DNA from: Halorubrum salinarum
Lineage (GTDB): Archaea > Halobacteriota > Halobacteria > Halobacteriales > Haloferacaceae
Length of the DNA stretch: 64,000 nt
Reading direction: 5' to 3'
Assembly (NCBI RefSeq): GCF_013267195.1
Contig: NZ_CP053941.1
Coordinates: 1,922,001 to 1,986,000 of the forward strand
Shown here: positions 9,275 to 17,346 of the stretch, piece by piece
Layout of the letters: the number at the start of each line of letters is the position of its first letter
Numbering within the stretch: position 1 is the first letter of the stretch
Program-made: the position numbers and the translations under genes
Notes under the pieces: generated by a model
Database searches by the model: none
Told to the model about the DNA's origin: nothing
The model's input: the letters and a program-made list of their open reading frames with translations, nothing else

Positions 9275-9433
9275 ATGCGGATCGCATTCGACTGTTCGTG
9301 CGGGACAGCGATCGACACGACGGCGACGGACGACGAGGGGATGACCGAGTGGGTGGCCTGCGACGACTGCGGCGCGGAGTTCAGCGTCACGGTCACGCTG
9401 ACGCGCCACCCGGGGGAGCGGCGCGCCGCCTGA
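9275..9433 (+). CDS. Small CxC...CxxC zinc-binding protein, 52 aa
   Basis: This short frame encodes a compact protein with Cys7-Ser-Cys9 near the N-terminus and Cys29-Asp-Asp-Cys32 in the middle (WVACDDCGAEF). That gives four thiols that could hold one zinc, as in many tiny haloarchaeal zinc-finger proteins. The beta-strand-like FSVTVTLT follows the second knuckle. Codon third positions are strongly G/C in this frame. The role is unknown; nucleic-acid or protein binding is an inference from size and fold. The next gene is convergent. Confidence 0.7.
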   Translation: MRIAFDCSCGTAIDTTATDDEGMTEWVACDDCGAEFSVTVTLTRHPGERRAA

Positions 9434-9516
9434 GGCGGTCGGGACGCGGTCCGGAACGAACGCGTCGCGCACGAGCACGAACGGCGGCGAGGGGCCGCCG
9501 ACCGACGGAGATTCTG

Positions 9517-10011
9517 TTACACCGGTACGGCCTCGCCCGCGACGAGCGCGGCCGCGGCGACGGCGACGCCGAGTCCCAGCAGCGCGTAGTTCGCGAGCGG
9601 GTTCGCCACGGTGACCAGATCGAGCGTGTACTCGGTGTCTCGCAGGGGCGCGAACGGTCGGACCCCCATCGGCGTCAGCGCGTCCGCGAGGAGGTGCGAG
9701 CCGATCGTCACGACGCCGAAGAGGAACCCGGCGCCGCCGAAGAAGAGCGCCTCGACGAGTCCGCTCCGAAGACCGACCGCCAGCCCGGCGGCCCCGAAGG
9801 CGATCCCGACGAGCAGCGCGAACCAGACGGTGTGGGTGATCCCCCGGTGTTTGACGAAGGGAACTCGCATGTCGAGGTCGGGGACCATCGCCAGCGAGGC
9901 GACCCCGACGGCGCCGGCGGCGCCGACCTCGATCGAGGCGAGGGCGGTGACGAGGAACCCGAGCGGGGCGTAGACGACGAGCGAGGCTCCGACGTGGCCC
10001 TTCCGGTACAC
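9517..10011 (-). CDS. Membrane-bound metal-dependent hydrolase, DUF457/YdjM type
   Basis: This 164-aa protein has about four transmembrane segments. Conserved polar residues are GHVGAS near residue 5, PDLDMR near 44, KHRGITHT near 54-61 and the GSHLLADALTPMG block near 104-116. Together they form the His/Asp metal site typical of the DUF457 (LexA-regulated YdjM) family. The substrate is unknown. It is convergent with the small zinc protein and divergent from the CBS gene. Confidence 0.85.
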   Translation of the reverse strand: MYRKGHVGASLVVYAPLGFLVTALASIEVGAAGAVGVASLAMVPDLDMRVPFVKHRGITHTVWFALLVGIAFGAAGLAVGLRSGLVEALFFGGAGFLFGVVTIGSHLLADALTPMGVRPFAPLRDTEYTLDLVTVANPLANYALLGLGVAVAAAALVAGEAVPV

Positions 10012-10120
10012 GCTCCGGAGTGCGGGTCCGTCCCCTAAGTCCGTTGCGTCGCCCGCCGCGCGCCCGGCGTCCGCGCCCCGGGGGCGAAACGCCTACGGCC
10101 TCCCGCGGTGACCGTCCGGT

Positions 10121-10621
10121 ATGTCCCTGACTGCCCGCGACCTGATGGAGCCGGACGTGAAGACCGTCTCGCCCGACGACGACGTCGCCGAGGTGTTCAA
10201 GCGGTTCGCCCGCTACGCGTTCAGCGGCTTCCCGGTCGTCGACGACGATGACAGGGTGGTGGGCGTGATCACCGAGTCGGACCTCGTCGACCTCTTCGAA
10301 CCCGAGGACGAGACGCTGTGGATCCCCATCGGGCTCCCGCCGTTCGTGGACACGCTCTCGTATCAGGTGAAGCGCCCGTGGGCCGACCTCGACCTCGGCG
10401 TGGACCTGATCCGCAACGCCGACCGCCCCATCTCCGAGGTGATGAGCCCCGACGTGGCGACGGTGACGCCGGACGCGAGCGTCGACGACGTGCTCGACCT
10501 GCTCGTCGGCGACGATCCGGATATCAATCGCGTGCCCGTGGTCGACGACGACGGCCGGATCGTCGGGATCATCGCGCGGCAGGACGTGATCCGCGCGTTC
10601 CGCGACCGCCGACTGGAATAG
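10121..10621 (+). CDS. Two-CBS-domain protein
   Basis: This 166-aa stand-alone Bateman module has CBS1 at about residues 8-62 (LMEPDVKTVSPDDDVAEV through GVITESDLVDLF) and CBS2 at about 105-163 (VMSPDVATVTPDASVDDV through IIARQDVIRAF). Such pairs bind adenosine nucleotides or S-adenosyl ligands and act as sensors. A 40-residue linker separates them. No partner gene is fused or adjacent, so the regulated target cannot be named. Confidence 0.9.
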   Translation: MSLTARDLMEPDVKTVSPDDDVAEVFKRFARYAFSGFPVVDDDDRVVGVITESDLVDLFEPEDETLWIPIGLPPFVDTLSYQVKRPWADLDLGVDLIRNADRPISEVMSPDVATVTPDASVDDVLDLLVGDDPDINRVPVVDDDGRIVGIIARQDVIRAFRDRRLE

Positions 10622-10734
10622 GTCGAATCGGGTTCTCGTCGCGGACCTTTCGGCACTGTCGCCTCGGGCTCAACGGTGAGCCCCTCCACAGCCCTAGTCG
10701 CTCGATGGTTCGTGCGTTGCGTCGCGGCGAACGC

Positions 10735-11075
10735 CGTCAAAGCCCCAGCCGCGAGGCGGCCGCACGCTCGCTGCGGTCCTCAGTCGGTCGCTCCCGCTCC
10801 CTCCCTGCGGTCCTTACGTCGCCTGCGCCCGCCTCGCGGCTGCCCCTTTGAGTCCCTCCGCGCACCACCGGAAGACGGTCCTGCTCGCTCACTCCGTTCG
10901 CTGCGCGGGCTGCGACTTCCGTGCCCCCTGCTCGCTCCGCTCGCGGGAACGCAACCGCACAGCACCTCATACCTCCCCAGCCTCGTCGGTGACCCTCCGC
11001 TTCGCTCCGGGCCACCGACTCCCTCGCGCGTGCTGACTCGCGGCCTGTCGGCCGCTCGCAGGCACGCGCCGGCCA
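10735..11075 (-). repeat. Three-hairpin intergenic repeat, copy 1
   Basis: Read on the minus strand it runs tggccgg, stem 1, gaggga, stem 2, gaggctggggaggt, a variable insert, actcaaagggg, stem 3, gggctttg. Stem 1 outer: 11026-11033 with 11062-11069 (8 bp). Stem 1 inner: 11040-11045 with 11050-11055, flanked on both sides by GA. Stem 2: 10985-10991 with 11013-11019. Stem 3: 10746-10759 with 10829-10842 (14 bp). The linkers are identical or nearly identical to copy 2, while stem sequences differ and still pair. It fills the gap between the CBS gene and the amidohydrolase. No real protein is encoded; open frames through it are shadows. Confidence 0.85.
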
Positions 11076-11177
11076 TATGTTGGTGGAACGACCTCGTTCG
11101 GTCGCGCCGACGGGACGCGATCGCCGGCGGCGCCGAGGGACAGCCTCTTAGGAGTCGACCGTCAGGAACGGACGGAC

Positions 11178-12503
11178 ATGCTGATCGCCGGAACCGTCGT
11201 CGCCGACTCCGAGACCGTCATCCCCGACGGCGCCGTCGTCGTCGAGGGGAACACGATCGCCGCGGTCGGCGAGGAGTCCGCCCTCCGCGACCGCTACCCC
11301 GACCACGAGCGCCGCGCGTTCGACCTCGTCGCGCCCGGCCTCGTCGGCGGCCACGTCCACTCGGTCCAGTCGCTGGGCCGGGGGATCGCCGACGACGCCG
11401 CCCTCCTCGACTGGCTCTTCGACGCCGTCCTCCCGATGGAGGCCGCGATGGACGCCGAGGCGACTCGGGCGGCCGCCGAACTGGGCTACCTGGAGTGTCT
11501 CGAATCGGGGACGACGACCGTCGTCGACCACCTCTCGGTGAACCACGCCGACGAGGCGTTCGAGGCCGCGATCGAGACCGGGATCCGCGCGCGGCTCGGG
11601 AAGGTGCTGATGGACCGGGACTCCCCCGACGGCCTGCTGGAGGAGACCGACGCCGCGCTCGCCGAGAGCGAGGCCCTCATCCGCGAGTACCACGGCGCCG
11701 CCGACGGCCGCGTCCGCTACGCGGTGACGCCGCGGTTCGCCGTCACCTGTACCGAGGCCTGCCTGCGCGGCTGCCGCGAGCTGGCCGACCGCTACGACGG
11801 CGTGACGATCCACACCCACGCCAGCGAGAACGAGGACGAGATAGCGACCGTCGAGGCCGACACCGGGAAGCGGAACGTCCTCTGGCTCGACGAGGTCGGG
11901 CTGACGGGCCCGGACGTGACGCTCGCGCACTGCGTCCACACCGACGAGCGCGAGCGCGAGGTGCTCGCCGACACCGGAACGGTCGTCACGCACTGCCCCT
12001 CCTCGAACATGAAGCTCGCCTCTGGGATCGCCCCGGTCCAGGACTACCTCGACCGCGGGATCCCCGTCGCGCTCGGCAACGACGGCCCGCCGTGTAACAA
12101 CACGCTCGACCCGTTCACGGAGATGCGGCAGGCGAGCCTCCTCGGCAAGGTCGACGCCCGCGACCCGACGCGCCTCCCGGCCGCGACCGTGCTGGAGATG
12201 GCGACCGAGAACGGCGCCCGCGCCGCCGGCTTCGACCGCCTCGGCGCCCTCCGCGAGGGGTACCGCGCCGACGTGATCGGGATCACGACCGACCTGACCC
12301 GGGCGACCCCGATCCACGACCCGCTCTCGCACCTGGTGTACGCCGCGCACGGCGACGACGTGACCTTCGCAATGGTCGACGGCGAGGTCCGCTACGCCGA
12401 CGGCGAGCACGTCGGGGTCGACGCCGCCGCGGTCCGCGAGCGCGCGACGCGACACGCGGAGCGCGTGGCCGAGACGGCTGGCATCGACGTCGCCGAACCG
12501 TAG
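11178..12503 (+). CDS. Amidohydrolase, MTA/SAH (5'-deoxyadenosine) deaminase-like
   Basis: This 441-aa TIM-barrel amidohydrolase has metal-site motifs in order: GGHVHS (His59, His61), IHTHASEN with its His near 214, AHCVHTDE, and LGNDGPPCNNT with the catalytic Asp near 300. The arrangement matches the deaminase branch of subtype III amidohydrolases (5-methylthioadenosine/S-adenosylhomocysteine deaminase, atrazine chlorohydrolase relatives). The likely role is deamination of an adenosine derivative in S-adenosylmethionine by-product salvage; guanine or cytosine analogues are also possible. The N- and C-terminal beta-sandwich segments are complete. Confidence 0.88.
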   Translation: MLIAGTVVADSETVIPDGAVVVEGNTIAAVGEESALRDRYPDHERRAFDLVAPGLVGGHVHSVQSLGRGIADDAALLDWLFDAVLPMEAAMDAEATRAAAELGYLECLESGTTTVVDHLSVNHADEAFEAAIETGIRARLGKVLMDRDSPDGLLEETDAALAESEALIREYHGAADGRVRYAVTPRFAVTCTEACLRGCRELADRYDGVTIHTHASENEDEIATVEADTGKRNVLWLDEVGLTGPDVTLAHCVHTDEREREVLADTGTVVTHCPSSNMKLASGIAPVQDYLDRGIPVALGNDGPPCNNTLDPFTEMRQASLLGKVDARDPTRLPAATVLEMATENGARAAGFDRLGALREGYRADVIGITTDLTRATPIHDPLSHLVYAAHGDDVTFAMVDGEVRYADGEHVGVDAAAVRERATRHAERVAETAGIDVAEP

Positions 12504-12634
12504 CCTCGCCGCCGGCCGGTCCCGCCTGCTGCCCCGTAACCGAAGCGAGCGGCGGTAAAAGCGGCTTTATCCGCGTAAATCCGGACGGAGTATCTCCGGT
12601 TTATACCCGTACACGGCCCGTGGATCAGTCTACC

Positions 12635-13735
12635 ATGACGGACCCATCGCGAACGACGAGCGGGCAGGAGGAGGCAACGACGGGCGACGGTCGTCAGACG
12701 GCCGGGACCGCCGACGGGTTCCGTCGCCGGGAGGTCGTCGCCCTCGGCGCCGGCGCGAGCGCGACGCTGCTCGCCGGCTGTGCCGGCGACGGATCGCTCC
12801 CGTCGTCCGGCGGGTCAGACGGATCCGACGGTTCGGACGGCTCCGGCGGGTCGGGCGATTCGGACGGTTCGACGACGCTCACGGGCGACTTCCGGCTCCT
12901 GATCAGCGACGCGCCCGCCGATATCGACGACTTCGACCGGTTGGACGTCACCCTCGACCGGGCTCGTGTCTTCGAGGCTCAGAATGGTGGTGACGACGAC
13001 GAGACCGAATCGGACGGAGATGACGACGGTGACGACGACGAGTCCGCGGAGAACGCCACGGACGTCGACGGCGGCGACGGTGAGTCGCTGAACGGAACGG
13101 CGGACCAGGACGACGGGGCAAACGAAACGGCGGACGCGGACGACGACGGGGACGAATCGGATGACGGAGACGACTCGGACGACGGAGACGACTCGGACGA
13201 CGCGGACGAGTCCGACGAGGACGACCGCGGGTTCACCATCGTCGACCTCGACGGCGCGACGGTCGACCTCACGCGGGTGATCGAGGACGACGCCATCGCC
13301 GTCTTCGACGGGGAGATCCCGGCTGGAAGCTACGAGAAGATCGAACTCGACGTCTCCGCGGTGGAGGGGATCGTCGACGGCGGCGAGGTCGACGTGAAGC
13401 TCCCGAGCGAGAAGCTCCAGATCACCACCGAGTTCGAGGTCACGCCGGACGAGGGGGTCGACTTCGTCTTCGACATCAACGTCGTCAAGCGCGGGAAGAA
13501 CAACGGATACATCCTCAAGCCCGTCATCTCGGGCAGCGGCGTCGCGGGTCGCGACGTCGACGTCAACGAGATCGACGACGAGGAAGGTGACGACGAGGGC
13601 GACGACGACGGTGAGGAGACGGCTGCGGACGGCTCCGACGGCGACGGCTCGGGCGGTGACGGTTCCGACGGCGGCGACGCTCCCGCCGGTAACGAGACGG
13701 ACGACGCCGAGAACGGGACCGCGACCGGGAGCTAA
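12635..13735 (+). CDS. DUF4382 lipoprotein with internal acidic insert
   Basis: The ATG at 12635 follows a tttata element (about 12599) by roughly 30 bp, favouring it over the in-frame GTG at 12620. A RRREV signal, hydrophobic helix and LAGC lipobox indicate Tat export and lipid anchoring. A Gly-Ser-Asp linker precedes the DUF4382 domain, which starts TGDFRLLISDAP. The domain is split after about 30 residues by an 80-residue run of Asp, Glu, Ser and Gly, then resumes at FTIVDLDGATVDL and ends near ILKPVISGSG. A second acidic low-complexity tail follows. The function is unknown; DUF4382 proteins are surface beta-sandwiches. Confidence 0.85.
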   Translation: MTDPSRTTSGQEEATTGDGRQTAGTADGFRRREVVALGAGASATLLAGCAGDGSLPSSGGSDGSDGSDGSGGSGDSDGSTTLTGDFRLLISDAPADIDDFDRLDVTLDRARVFEAQNGGDDDETESDGDDDGDDDESAENATDVDGGDGESLNGTADQDDGANETADADDDGDESDDGDDSDDGDDSDDADESDEDDRGFTIVDLDGATVDLTRVIEDDAIAVFDGEIPAGSYEKIELDVSAVEGIVDGGEVDVKLPSEKLQITTEFEVTPDEGVDFVFDINVVKRGKNNGYILKPVISGSGVAGRDVDVNEIDDEEGDDEGDDDGEETAADGSDGDGSGGDGSDGGDAPAGNETDDAENGTATGS

Positions 13736-14137
13736 CTACGAGGAGCGCTCTGCCGACGACGCGACCGCGGAGGGGGACTGCGCCCACCGCATCGCGGCGT
13801 CGTCGTCGTTGAACGCCTCGGTGTCGACGCCCTCGACGTCGATGGTCCGCTTGAGGAAGCGCCGCTTCGAGCGCTGCCCGACGACGGCGAAGCGGTCGAC
13901 GCCGCGCGCGACCGCGATCTGCGCGGACTCGCGGAGGGCCCGCCGGCCGGCGTCGGAGCACGGGCGGCTGGTCCGGACGACGATCACGACGGCGTCGATC
14001 GCGTCGGGATCGGTCGCGGTCCGCCAGCGATCGAGGAGCGCCTCGCCGTCCGCGGGGCTCAGCCCAGTCCCGTGAGGGAACTCGACCACGAGGACCTCGT
14101 CCTCGACCCGCAGCAGCCAGCGCTCGCTCGGTTCCAT
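13736..14137 (-). CDS. STAS/SpoIIAA-like small protein
   Basis: A 133-aa protein beginning MEPSERWLLRVEDEVLVVEF. An alternation of short strands and helices with VVIVVRTSRPCSDAGRRALR and DRFAVVGQRSKRRFLK suggests a STAS-like fold; this is an inference from pattern, not a recognised family signature. A ttatacc element about 28 bp upstream supports the ATG at 14137 as a leaderless start rather than the ATG at 14152. It converges on the DUF4382 gene with their stop codons adjacent. Confidence 0.65.
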   Translation of the reverse strand: MEPSERWLLRVEDEVLVVEFPHGTGLSPADGEALLDRWRTATDPDAIDAVVIVVRTSRPCSDAGRRALRESAQIAVARGVDRFAVVGQRSKRRFLKRTIDVEGVDTEAFNDDDAAMRWAQSPSAVASSAERSS

Positions 14138-14374
14138 GCCACTCTCTCTCACGTACTAGGGTATAAATTACACCTTCCGATTATCGTATCGGATACTGGC
14201 CTCCTCGGGCGGAGCGATCCGGCGGCCCCTCCGTGCGAGCCCGCGGAGCGGAGCGGCCGTCGGCGCCGTATCGGCGCCGCGTCGGCCGGCGGCGACGCCG
14301 GCGTCGGTTATCGACCAACGAGATTCGACTCGCGTGCGAGCGGTTCCCGCGGCGCCGGTCGCCCGCCGAGGAGG

Positions 14375-15133
14375 TCAGTCTCGCCGGCCAACTCCCTCGT
14401 CGAGCGCGTCGACGACCGCGGTCGCGAGCGCCTCGAACGACGCCTCGTCGGGGACGACGTCGACGCGGAGCCCCCGGTCGCGGGCCGTCTCCGCGGTCGG
14501 CGGGCCGATGACGCCGACGACCGCGTCCGCCAGCCCGGCCCGGGCCGCCTCGTCGACGCCGCGGTCGGTGGCCGCCGCGAGGAAGTTGTCGACCGTGAGC
14601 GAGGAGGTGAACGCGACCGCGTCGAGGTCGCCGGCCGCGGCCGCCTCCGCCGAGTCGCCGGCGTCGGCCGGCCGCGCGAGCCGGTAGAGCACGGTCTCGG
14701 TCACGTCGGCGCCGGCCTCGCGGAGGCCGTCGAGGAGCACGTCGCTCCCGTGGTCCGAGCGCGCGACGACGACGCGCTCGCCCGCGACGCGCGCCTCCAG
14801 CGCGGCGACGAGCCCGGCCGAGGTGTACTCCTCCGGGACGACGTCCACCGTCCAACCGGCCTCGCGGGCGGCCGCGGCGGTCGCCGGCCCGATCGCGGCG
14901 AGGTCGGCGTCGCCGGGCTCCCAGCCGGCCTCGGCGGCGAGTTCGACCCCGGTCTTGCTCGTGAGCACGACGAGCGGCGCGTCGGCCGGGACCGCGCCCG
15001 TCGGTTCGACTTCGAGCATCGGGTCCGGCACCGGCTCCGTGCCGAGCTCGCGGAGCAGCTCGACGGCCGACTCGATCCGCTCGTCGTCGGGGCGGAAGAC
15101 GGCCACGCGCGGCCGGTCGGCGCGCCCGCTCAC
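14375..15133 (-). CDS. hemD: Uroporphyrinogen-III synthase
   Basis: This 252-aa protein has the two-lobed HemD pattern: RVAVFRPDDERIESAVELL at the start, VVLTSKTGVE near residue 56, AIGPATAAAAREAGW near 80, AFTSSLTVDNF near 175 and a second IGPPTAETARDRGL near 207. It cyclises hydroxymethylbilane to uroporphyrinogen III with inversion of ring D. Its ATG overlaps the stop of the methyltransferase by 4 bases (ATGA), so the two are translationally coupled in an operon with hemC. Confidence 0.93.
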   Translation of the reverse strand: MSGRADRPRVAVFRPDDERIESAVELLRELGTEPVPDPMLEVEPTGAVPADAPLVVLTSKTGVELAAEAGWEPGDADLAAIGPATAAAAREAGWTVDVVPEEYTSAGLVAALEARVAGERVVVARSDHGSDVLLDGLREAGADVTETVLYRLARPADAGDSAEAAAAGDLDAVAFTSSLTVDNFLAAATDRGVDEAARAGLADAVVGVIGPPTAETARDRGLRVDVVPDEASFEALATAVVDALDEGVGRRD

Positions 15134-16014
15134 GCCCCCTCACCGCCGCTCGCGTCGCCCTCGTCCTCGCCGTCGCTCGCCGACCGAACGGGCGCCGAGC
15201 CGGCGTTCTCGAGGAAGGTCACGACGCGGTCGCGGGTCGCGGCCACGTCGCCGATCACGGTGATCGCCGGCGGCTCGATCCCCGCCTCGTCGCGGGCGTC
15301 GACGATGGTGTCGAGCGTGCCGGTCGCGACGCGCATGCCGGGCCAGGTGGCGCGCTCGACGAGGGCGACGGGCGTGTCGCCGTCGAGGCCGGCGTCGCGG
15401 AGTTCCGCGGTGTACGCCGGCAGCTTCCCGACGCCCATCAGCACGACGATGGTCCCGCCGGTCGCCGCGAGCGCCTCCCAGTCGACGGCCGACTCCTCCT
15501 TCGTCGGGTCCTCGTGGCCGGTGACGAATGAGACGGAGGAGGCGTGGTCGCGGTGGGTCACCGGGATCCCGGCGACCGCGGGGCCGGCGATGGCCGAGGT
15601 GACGCCGGGGACGACCTCGAAGGGAATTCCCTCGGCCGCGAGGTGCTCGGCCTCCTCGCCGCCGCGGCCGAAGACGAACGGGTCTCCACCCTTCAGCCGG
15701 ACGACGCGGTTCCCCTCGCGGGCCAGCTCGACCATGCGCCGGTTGGTGTACTCCTGGGGCGTCCACTCGCCGCCGGCGCGTTTCCCCACGTCCTCCCGCT
15801 TCTCCTCGGGGATCTCGCCGAGGATCTCGGGGCCGGGGAGCTTGTCGTGGAGGACCACGTCGGCCGACTCGATCAGGCGCTTCGCCTTGACGGTGAGCAG
15901 GTCCGTGTCGCCCGGGCCGGAGCCGACGAGGAAGACGGTGCCGACGCCGTCGTCGCGTCGCCGCGTCGGCGGCTCCTCGGCGTCCTCGCCGGGGGTCGCG
16001 CCGCCGTCAGTCAT
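15130..16014 (-). CDS. cobA: Uroporphyrinogen-III C-methyltransferase (SUMT)
   Basis: A 294-aa SAM-dependent methylase that makes precorrin-2, the branch point to siroheme, cobalamin and the archaeal siroheme-dependent heme route. Signatures seen are FLVGSGPGDTDLLTVKA near residue 28, RLKGGDPFVFGRGGEEA near 104, the PGVTSAIAGPA loop and PVTHRDHASSVSFVTGH. The first 25 residues are acidic and variable. Its start overlaps the hemC stop by 8 bases. With hemC and hemD this operon takes porphobilinogen to precorrin-2. Confidence 0.93.
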   Translation of the reverse strand: MTDGGATPGEDAEEPPTRRRDDGVGTVFLVGSGPGDTDLLTVKAKRLIESADVVLHDKLPGPEILGEIPEEKREDVGKRAGGEWTPQEYTNRRMVELAREGNRVVRLKGGDPFVFGRGGEEAEHLAAEGIPFEVVPGVTSAIAGPAVAGIPVTHRDHASSVSFVTGHEDPTKEESAVDWEALAATGGTIVVLMGVGKLPAYTAELRDAGLDGDTPVALVERATWPGMRVATGTLDTIVDARDEAGIEPPAITVIGDVAATRDRVVTFLENAGSAPVRSASDGEDEGDASGGEGA

Positions 16015-17170
16015 CGGTCTCCGCCTCCTCGCGCGCCTCGGCGATCAGGTCGTCGGCGCCGCGGTCGGCGAGGTCCGCGGCGAACTCGGCCGCCGCGGTC
16101 GCGTGCGACCGGATGGGCAGGTCGCGGGTCCCGGCCACCTCCTCGGTGCCGTCCGTCGAGAGCACCCGCGCGCGGACGTGGACGTGCTCGCCCTGGACCA
16201 TCGCGGCGACGCCGATCGGCGCGACGCAGCCGCCGTTGAGCTCGCCGAGGACCGTCCGCTCGACGGTGACCGCCACGCGGGTCCGCGGGTGGTCGACCGC
16301 GTCGCGGACCGCCTCGACCACGTCCGGGTCGCTCGCGGTGACCGCGATGGCGCCCTGGCCGGCCGCGGGGACGAACTCCTCGCGCGGGAGCCGCGTCGTC
16401 TCCACCTCGTGGAAGAGGTTCGAGCGGCGTAGCCCCGCCTCGGCGAGCACGACCGCGTCGTACTCCGTCTCGACCTTGCGCTCCATCGCCGCGCGTTCGA
16501 GGTCGGACAGCGAGTCGAACCACTCCTCGACGCTGCGCTCGAACTCCTCGTCGACCTCGTCGCCCGCGTCGTCTTCCGCACCCTCTCCGGCGGCGTCCTC
16601 GCCGTCCGCGTCGCCCTCGCCGCCCCCCTCGGCGGTCAGCGCGTTCTCCTCGCCCGACGCGATCAGTCGGCGCTCGTGTTCCGCCTGGAGGCCGGGCGCG
16701 AGCAGCTTCTCCAGCCGCGTGTCGACGTTGCCGCGGATCGGCTCGACGGTGAGGTCCGGGCGGGCCGCGCGGATCTGCGCGCCCCGGCGGAGCGAGCCAG
16801 TCCCCACGACGGCGCCCGACGGGAGGTCCTCGATGCCCAGCCCGTCCGGGTGGACGAGCACGTCGCCGGAGGGGGCGCGCTCGGGGACGCCCGCGACGAC
16901 GAGGTCCGCCATCTCCTCGGTCGGGAGGTCCTTCAGCGAGTGGACCGCGAGGTCGGCGTCGCCGCCGAGCACCTCCTCGTCGAGGGCGCGCACGAACGCG
17001 CCCGTCTTCCCGAGCCGGTGGATCAGTTCGTCGGGGATCTGGTCGCCGCGCGTCTCCACCTGCCGGAGCTCCACGTCGCGGCGCCGGCTCGACAGCGCCT
17101 CGCGGACGGTCTCGGCCTGCCGGAGGGCCAGGTCCGACCCGCGGGTCGCGAGCCTGAGCGTTTCGGTCAT
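16007..17170 (-). CDS. hemC: Hydroxymethylbilane synthase (porphobilinogen deaminase)
   Basis: The start is MTETLRLATRGSDLALRQAE at 17170; an in-frame extension upstream has no support. The 387-aa protein shows the substrate and cofactor arginines in GTGSLRRGAQIRAARPD and EPIRGNVDTRLEKL, and YDAVVLAEAGLRR. The C-terminal domain carries the dipyrromethane-cofactor cysteine in LNGGCVAPIG. Between the TRLEKL and YDAVVL motifs is an insertion of roughly 75-80 residues, very acidic in its middle (DADGEDAAGEGAEDDAG). Bacterial enzymes lack it; I recall similar insertions in haloarchaeal HemC. It is the first gene of the hemC-cobA-hemD operon. Confidence 0.93.
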   Translation of the reverse strand: MTETLRLATRGSDLALRQAETVREALSSRRRDVELRQVETRGDQIPDELIHRLGKTGAFVRALDEEVLGGDADLAVHSLKDLPTEEMADLVVAGVPERAPSGDVLVHPDGLGIEDLPSGAVVGTGSLRRGAQIRAARPDLTVEPIRGNVDTRLEKLLAPGLQAEHERRLIASGEENALTAEGGGEGDADGEDAAGEGAEDDAGDEVDEEFERSVEEWFDSLSDLERAAMERKVETEYDAVVLAEAGLRRSNLFHEVETTRLPREEFVPAAGQGAIAVTASDPDVVEAVRDAVDHPRTRVAVTVERTVLGELNGGCVAPIGVAAMVQGEHVHVRARVLSTDGTEEVAGTRDLPIRSHATAAAEFAADLADRGADDLIAEAREEAETDD

Positions 17171-17346
17171 ACGCGGACCGAGGTCCCCCGCGTTCAAAAG
17201 CGCACCAGTTCGGCCGCCTCGCGGCGCCTCGGCGACCGCGGCGCCGACGCGCGCGTTCCGGCTCGCTCGCGCCCGTCCTCGCGTACCGAGGCAACTCCGG
17301 CCACGGTCACGGGCCATTTATCCGTCCGCCCCGAAGCGCGGACGAG

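Noticed and set aside
14072-16432. 786-codon plus-strand frame through the hemC-cobA-hemD operon
   Set aside because: The minus strand encodes three clear enzymes with family motifs; the plus-strand frame is an Arg/Pro-rich shadow typical of high-GC DNA.
17171-17317. N-terminal extension of hemC by 49 residues
   Set aside because: The HemC family begins at TLRLATRGSDLALRQAE; the extension is Arg/Ala shadow sequence over the intergenic gap.
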